DNA of 17,391 nucleotides from Candidatus Apopatocola equi (GTDB lineage: Bacteria > Bacillota > Clostridia > Oscillospirales > Oscillospiraceae). Below the pieces are notes generated by a model. The model was not told the origin of the DNA. It saw only the letters and a program-made list of their open reading frames with translations, and ran no database searches. Positions within the stretch are counted from its first letter, which is position 1; each line of letters starts with the position of its first letter. The stretch covers positions 1 through 17,391 of the forward strand of contig JAGHSH010000068.1 of the NCBI GenBank assembly GCA_018065965.1, in the 5' to 3' direction. A program made the translations under genes and the position numbers. Below, piece after piece: positions 13,089 to 17,391 of the stretch.

Positions 13089-13117
13089 ATTATACCACAA
13101 CTCCGGTAGGAATTCAA
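13089..13117 (-). promoter_or_regulatory. promoter of the Rrf2 regulator gene
   Basis: TTGAAT (13112-13117), 17-bp spacer, perfect TATAAT (13089-13094) on the minus strand. The spacer holds CCTA-N9-TGG, the same geometry as the CCTA-N9-TAGG centre of the iscS operator but with imperfect arms, so weak autoregulation is possible. The promoter begins right after the carB stop codon; no terminator for carB is seen. Confidence 0.75.
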
Positions 13118-13130
13118 GAGAGATTGCAGA

Positions 13131-16100
13131 TCATTCCGCGTCAACCGTGGAAATTCCCATGGTGATCTCCTCCAGAACATTGAGCAGCATCCGCACCGTG
13201 TCCAGAGAGGTCAGCATGGCCACGTTGTTCTCCGCGGCGCAGCGCCGGATGGCAATGCCGTCGCCGTAGTGGTTGCCGGAGAGCACGGCGCGGGTGTTGA
13301 TAACATAGCTCACATAGCCCGCCCGGATGGCGTCCAGCACCTCCTGGCTGCCCTCGCTGGGCTTGCGGAGGATCTTGGTGTGGATGCCGTGGGCTTTGAG
13401 TACCTCGCCGGTCAGGGAGGTGGCCTGAATGTTGAAGCCCATATCGTAGAAGCGCCTGACGAGGGGGATCGTTTCCTCCTTGTCCTCATCTGCCACGCTG
13501 ACGATCACCGTGCCGTAGTTCTTCATGCGCAGACCGGAAGCCACAAAGGCCTTGTAGACGGCCCGGTGGAGCTTTGCATCGTAGCCGATGGCCTCCCCGG
13601 TGGACTTCATCTCCGGGGAGAGGTAGGAGTCCATGCCGTTGAGCTTGGAGAAGGAGAAGGTCGGCACCTTGGCGTAGTAACGGTGCTTTTCCTCCGGGTA
13701 TTCCACGGTGATGCCCTGCTCCAGGAGACTTTTGCCCAGCATGACCCGGGTGGCGATATCCGCAAGGCTGTAGCCGGTAGCCTTGGAGAGGAAGGGCACG
13801 GTGCGGGAGGAGCGGGGATTCACCTCGATGATGAACACTCTCTCGTCCTCGTCCACGATAAACTGGATGTTGAACAGTCCGACGATACCGATGCCGGGCC
13901 CCAGCTGCCGGGTGTAGTCGAGAATGGTTTCCCGGACCTTCTCGGAGAGGGAGAAGGGGGGATAGATGCTGATGGAGTCGCCGGAGTGTACGCCCGTCCT
14001 CTCCACCAGCTCCATGATACCGGGCACAAAGACCCGCTCGCCGTCGCAGACTGCGTCTACCTCGACCTCCTTGCCGCGGATATAGCGGTCGATGAGCACG
14101 GGCTTGTCCGCATCGATCTCTGCAGCGGCTCTGAGGTAGCTGCCCAGCTCCCTTTCCTTGGCAACGATCTGCATGGCGCGTCCGCCCAGCACAAAGCTGG
14201 GGCGTACCAGCACCGGGTAGCCGATCTCCCGGGCTGCCTGCAGACCCTCCTCCGGAGAGGTGACCGCCCGGCCGCTGGGCTGGGGGATGTGAAGCTCCAG
14301 CAGGAGCTTTTCAAAGGCGTCCCGGTTTTCGGCACGCTCGATGGCCTCGCAGCCCGTGCCGATGATGGGCACGCCGTGGGCGGCAAGGGGCGCGGCCAGA
14401 TTGATGGCCGTCTGTCCGCCGAGAATGGCGATCACGCCCATGGGCTTCTCCAGCTCGATGATGTTGAGCACATCCTCCGTGCAGAGCGGCTCAAAATAGA
14501 GCTTGTCGGAGCAGGTATAGTCCGTGGAAACGGTTTCGGGATTGTTGTTGATGACAATGGCCTCATAGCCCGCCGAGCGGATGGTCTGCACCGCGTGGAC
14601 GGTGGAATAGTCGAACTCCACGCCCTGCCCGATTCGGATGGGGCCGGAGCCCAGCACGATGATCTTCTCCCGTGGGGAAACAACGGATTCGTTCTCCTGC
14701 TCATAGGTGGAGTAGAAATAGGGAATATAGCTGTCAAACTCCGAGGCGCAGGTATCGATCATTTTGTAAACGGGGAAAATACCGTGCTCTTTTCGGAAAG
14801 AGAGAATATCGTCCTCCGTGCAGTCCCACAGCTCTGCGAGAGCCCGGTCGGAAAAGCCCTGCCGCTTGGCACGGCGGAGGGCGGCAGGGGAGAGGGACTC
14901 CTTGCGCAGATCCGCTTCGGTCTCCGCGATGTTCCGCAGCTTCCGCAGGAAGAAGCGGTCAATGGCGGTAGCGGCATGGATCTCATCCACGCCGCAGCCC
15001 AGCCGGAACAGCTGTGCGATGGCGAAGATCCGCTCATCCGTGCCGCTGCGGATCAGTTCCAGCAGCTCATCACCCGACAGAGCGTCCAGCTTCGGCTGAT
15101 GAAGATGGAACAGACCGATCTCCAGCGAGCGCACGGCTTTAAGCAGACTTTCCTCAAAGGTTCTCCCGATGGCCATGACCTCACCGGTGGCCTTCATCTG
15201 GGTGGAGAGGGCGTGGCTTGCCTCGATGAACTTGTCAAAGGGGAAGCGGGGCATTTTGGTTACCACATAATCCAGCGTGGGCTCGAAGGAGGCGGGGGTA
15301 TTGGCAATGCGGATCTCATCCAGCGTCAGACCCACGCCGATTTTGGCGGATACGCGGGCAATGGGGTAGCCGCTGGCCTTGGAGGCCAGCGCGGAGGAGC
15401 GGGAAACCCGGGGATTGACCTCAATGACGTAATAGTTCAGCGACTCGGGATCCAGCGCGAACTGCACGTTGCACCCGCCCTCGATCTCCAGTGCGCGGAT
15501 AAGCCGCAGGGCACTGTCCCGGAGCATATGGTATTCCCGGTTGCTGAGTGTCTGAGAGGGGCAGACCACGATGGAGTCGCCCGTGTGGATGCCCGCCGGG
15601 TCGAGGTTTTCCATGTTGCACACGGAGATGGCGGTATCGTTGGCGTCCCGTATGACCTCGTATTCGATCTCCTTGTAGCCCTTGATGCTCTTTTCGATGA
15701 GCACCTGACGGACGGGGGAGAGATAGAGCGCGTTGTTCAGCAGAGGAAGCAGCTCCTCCTCACTGTCGGCAAATCCGCCGCCTGTGCCGCCCAGCGTAAA
15801 GGCGGGACGGAGCACCACCGGATAGCCGATCCGCTCTGCGACCCGGATGCCCTCCTCCACGGAGTTGGCAATGTCCGAATCCACCACCCGTTCCCCGATG
15901 CGCAGGCACAGCTCCTTGAACAGCTCCCGATCCTCTGCGCACTCGATGCTCCGGCTCTTCGTGCCCAGCAGCTCCGTGCGGCATTCGGCAAGCACGCCCT
16001 TTTTCTCCAGCTGCATGGCCAGATTCAGTCCGGTCTGTCCGCCGATACCGGGCAGAATGGCGTCGGGGCGTTCCCTGCGGATGATCTTGGCCAGAAATTC

Positions 16101-16313
16101 CAGCGTCAGCGGCTCCATATATACCTTGTCTGCCACTGTGGTGTCGGTCATGATGGTGGCGGGGTTGGAGTTGCAGAGGATCACCTCATAGCCCTCCTCC
16201 CGCAGAGCCAGACAGGCCTGGGTTCCCGCATAGTCGAACTCGGCGGCCTGCCCGATGACGATTGGCCCGGAGCCGATCACCAGAATTTTGTGAAGGTCAG
16301 TTCTTTTCGGCAT
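13131..16313 (-). CDS. carB: carbamoyl-phosphate synthase large subunit
   Basis: CarB makes carbamoyl phosphate from bicarbonate, two ATP and the ammonia delivered by CarA, feeding pyrimidine and arginine synthesis. At 1060 residues it is full length. Domains in order: the carboxy-phosphate ATP-grasp half (about 1-400, opening with GSGPIVIGQAAEFDYAGTQA), a linker/oligomerisation region (about 400-550), the carbamoyl-phosphate ATP-grasp half (from about 551, GSGPIRIGQGVEFDYS) and a C-terminal MGS-like allosteric domain (about 945-1060, with NTRAVLSGNHYGDG). The two halves show the ancient internal duplication, with NPRVSRSSALASKA and NPRSSRTVPFLSKA as corresponding loops. The start lies within the end of carA, 17 nt of overlap, with AAGGAG upstream, so translation is probably coupled. 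Confidence 0.97.
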   Translation of the reverse strand: MPKRTDLHKILVIGSGPIVIGQAAEFDYAGTQACLALREEGYEVILCNSNPATIMTDTTVADKVYMEPLTLEFLAKIIRRERPDAILPGIGGQTGLNLAMQLEKKGVLAECRTELLGTKSRSIECAEDRELFKELCLRIGERVVDSDIANSVEEGIRVAERIGYPVVLRPAFTLGGTGGGFADSEEELLPLLNNALYLSPVRQVLIEKSIKGYKEIEYEVIRDANDTAISVCNMENLDPAGIHTGDSIVVCPSQTLSNREYHMLRDSALRLIRALEIEGGCNVQFALDPESLNYYVIEVNPRVSRSSALASKASGYPIARVSAKIGVGLTLDEIRIANTPASFEPTLDYVVTKMPRFPFDKFIEASHALSTQMKATGEVMAIGRTFEESLLKAVRSLEIGLFHLHQPKLDALSGDELLELIRSGTDERIFAIAQLFRLGCGVDEIHAATAIDRFFLRKLRNIAETEADLRKESLSPAALRRAKRQGFSDRALAELWDCTEDDILSFRKEHGIFPVYKMIDTCASEFDSYIPYFYSTYEQENESVVSPREKIIVLGSGPIRIGQGVEFDYSTVHAVQTIRSAGYEAIVINNNPETVSTDYTCSDKLYFEPLCTEDVLNIIELEKPMGVIAILGGQTAINLAAPLAAHGVPIIGTGCEAIERAENRDAFEKLLLELHIPQPSGRAVTSPEEGLQAAREIGYPVLVRPSFVLGGRAMQIVAKERELGSYLRAAAEIDADKPVLIDRYIRGKEVEVDAVCDGERVFVPGIMELVERTGVHSGDSISIYPPFSLSEKVRETILDYTRQLGPGIGIVGLFNIQFIVDEDERVFIIEVNPRSSRTVPFLSKATGYSLADIATRVMLGKSLLEQGITVEYPEEKHRYYAKVPTFSFSKLNGMDSYLSPEMKSTGEAIGYDAKLHRAVYKAFVASGLRMKNYGTVIVSVADEDKEETIPLVRRFYDMGFNIQATSLTGEVLKAHGIHTKILRKPSEGSQEVLDAIRAGYVSYVINTRAVLSGNHYGDGIAIRRCAAENNVAMLTSLDTVRMLLNVLEEITMGISTVDAE

Positions 16314-17388
16314 TTTTCCACTCCTTCATGTTGCTGAGAAACCGATCAAAGAGACAGCAGCTGTCCCGGGGGCCGGGGGAGGCCTCCGGGTGGTACTGAA
16401 CGCTGAAAACAGGGTACACATCGCTGGTAAGACCCTCAACGGTTCCGTCGAGCAGGTTGATATGGGACGGACGCAGGGGCGTCCCGTGCAGACTCTCCGG
16501 ATCCACGCTGTAGGAATGGTTCTGGGAGGTGATCTCGATGCGCCCGGTGGCAAGCTCCTTCACCGGGTGGTTCCCGCCCCGGTGGCCGAACTTCAGCTTG
16601 TAGGTGCGAGCGCCGCAGGCGAGGGCGAGGATCTGCTGTCCCAGACAGATGCCGAAGAGAGGATAGCTCCCCAGAAGGGAGCGGACGCACGCCACAGTCT
16701 CCGGCACGTCGGTGGGGTCGCCGGGGCCGTTGGAGATGAGAATGCCATCGGGTCTCAGGGCGCGGACCTCGTCCGCAGAGGTGTTATAGGGTACCGCGCT
16801 GACGCGGCAGCCCAGCTCCCGCAGACTCCGGATGATGTTCTCCTTTGCACCGCAGTCGATCACCGCCACATGGAGCGCACCGTCCTGCGCCTCGTAAAAA
16901 ACAGGCTGCTTCCGGCTCACCCGGGAAACGGCGTCATGGGGCAGCTCCGTCCGGCGCAGGATCCGCAGCCCCTCCTCCAGCGGCGTGGAGGCATCCGTCA
17001 GCAGCACTCTCCGGCTGCCCAGATCCCGGATGGAGCGGGTCAGAGCGCGGGTGTCCACGCCCCAAATGCCGGGAATATCCCAGCGCTTCATGACTTCGGA
17101 GAGGGTGGCGGCGCTGCGGAAGTTCGAGGGCTCATCGTTGTATTCACGCACAATCAGCGCCCCGATGGAGGGCGCTGCACTTTCATAATCTTCCTCTGCC
17201 ATGCCGTAGCTGCCGATGATCGGATAGGTCATCACCACGGCCTGGTCGGTATAGGAGGGATCCGAAAGGATCTCCTGATAGCCGACCATGGAGGTATTAA
17301 AAACGATCTCACAGACGGTCTGCTTTTCGCTGCCGAAAGAGTAACCCAAATACTCCTGACCGTCCTCCAATATGATTTTACGATCCAC
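16297..17388 (-). CDS. carA: carbamoyl-phosphate synthase small (glutaminase) subunit
   Basis: CarA hydrolyses glutamine and channels ammonia to CarB. The visible 363 residues comprise the CarA-specific N-terminal domain (VFNTSMVGYQEILSDPSY, then GVDTRALTRSIR) and a class I glutamine amidotransferase domain from about 172. The triad is Cys248 in FGICLGQQ, His333 and Glu335 in QYHPEASPGP. A GTG at 17388 gives a sensible MDRKIILEDG opening but lies three bases from the window edge. Its ribosome site is outside, so the true start may be slightly upstream. The length is near the family norm (about 350-380). It overlaps carB by 17 nt in a different frame. Upstream regulation is not visible here. 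Confidence 0.94.
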   Translation of the reverse strand: MDRKIILEDGQEYLGYSFGSEKQTVCEIVFNTSMVGYQEILSDPSYTDQAVVMTYPIIGSYGMAEEDYESAAPSIGALIVREYNDEPSNFRSAATLSEVMKRWDIPGIWGVDTRALTRSIRDLGSRRVLLTDASTPLEEGLRILRRTELPHDAVSRVSRKQPVFYEAQDGALHVAVIDCGAKENIIRSLRELGCRVSAVPYNTSADEVRALRPDGILISNGPGDPTDVPETVACVRSLLGSYPLFGICLGQQILALACGARTYKLKFGHRGGNHPVKELATGRIEITSQNHSYSVDPESLHGTPLRPSHINLLDGTVEGLTSDVYPVFSVQYHPEASPGPRDSCCLFDRFLSNMKEWKNAEKN

Positions 17389-17391
17389 GAC

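Noticed and set aside
13269..16337. A 1022-codon open frame on the plus strand across carB
   Set aside because: Its codons are exact reverse complements of the carB codons. Such a frame stays open because sense TTA, CTA and TCA are rare in this GC-rich gene. The product is His/Gly/Asp-rich without domains, while carB is unmistakable.

Overview
The window looks like a moderately GC-rich chromosome segment from an anaerobic low-GC-lineage (Firmicutes, class Clostridia) bacterium, probably a gut-type Oscillospiraceae/Ruminococcaceae relative. The evidence is the gene content (acetyl-CoA synthase AcsB, anaerobic-type cobalt chelatase CbiK, UPF0237/UPF0210 pair, DegV, DUF1836, clostridial-style iscR-iscS-iscU), strong AGGAGG-type ribosome binding sites, and near-consensus sigma-A promoters with 17-bp spacers. 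The genus is inference. Most genes lie on the minus strand, and no tRNA, rRNA, CRISPR array, insertion sequence or phage gene was seen.

Left part (1-3550): a cut-off cobalamin-biosynthesis methyltransferase (cbiL) reads out of the window behind a perfect consensus promoter, a short cobalamin riboswitch and an intrinsic terminator. Upstream of it, transcribed in the same direction but from a different promoter, is an ACT-domain protein / UPF0210 / cbiK gene string. UPF0210 carries an apparent frameshift in a run of seven G (plus strand) that replaces its normal C-terminal tail.

Middle (3551-8453): a six-helix membrane protein on the plus strand, a complete but solitary acsB with its own promoter and terminator, a lipoprotein-like or membrane-anchored SGNH hydrolase, a 73-residue protein made of two alpha-beta repeats with a roughly 100-nt leader, and a small scar holding the remains of two divergent genes (an XRE-type regulator and a two-helix membrane protein).

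Right part (8454-17391): a plsY-like acyltransferase and a DegV/FakB-type fatty-acid binder in one operon, divergent from a DUF1836 regulator; an iron-sulfur assembly set (Rrf2 regulator, iscS, iscU) in which the iscS promoter sits inside a perfect 10-bp inverted repeat; and carA-carB with overlapping ends. Functionally, corrinoid synthesis, Fe-S assembly and AcsB are linked, because AcsB is an Fe-S/Ni enzyme that takes its methyl group from a corrinoid protein. plsY and DegV are linked through acyl-phosphate. No wholly novel multi-gene system is evident. The most unfamiliar items are the repeat-built small protein, the divergent plsY-degV operon, the cbiK placement outside visible riboswitch control, and the iscS operator.
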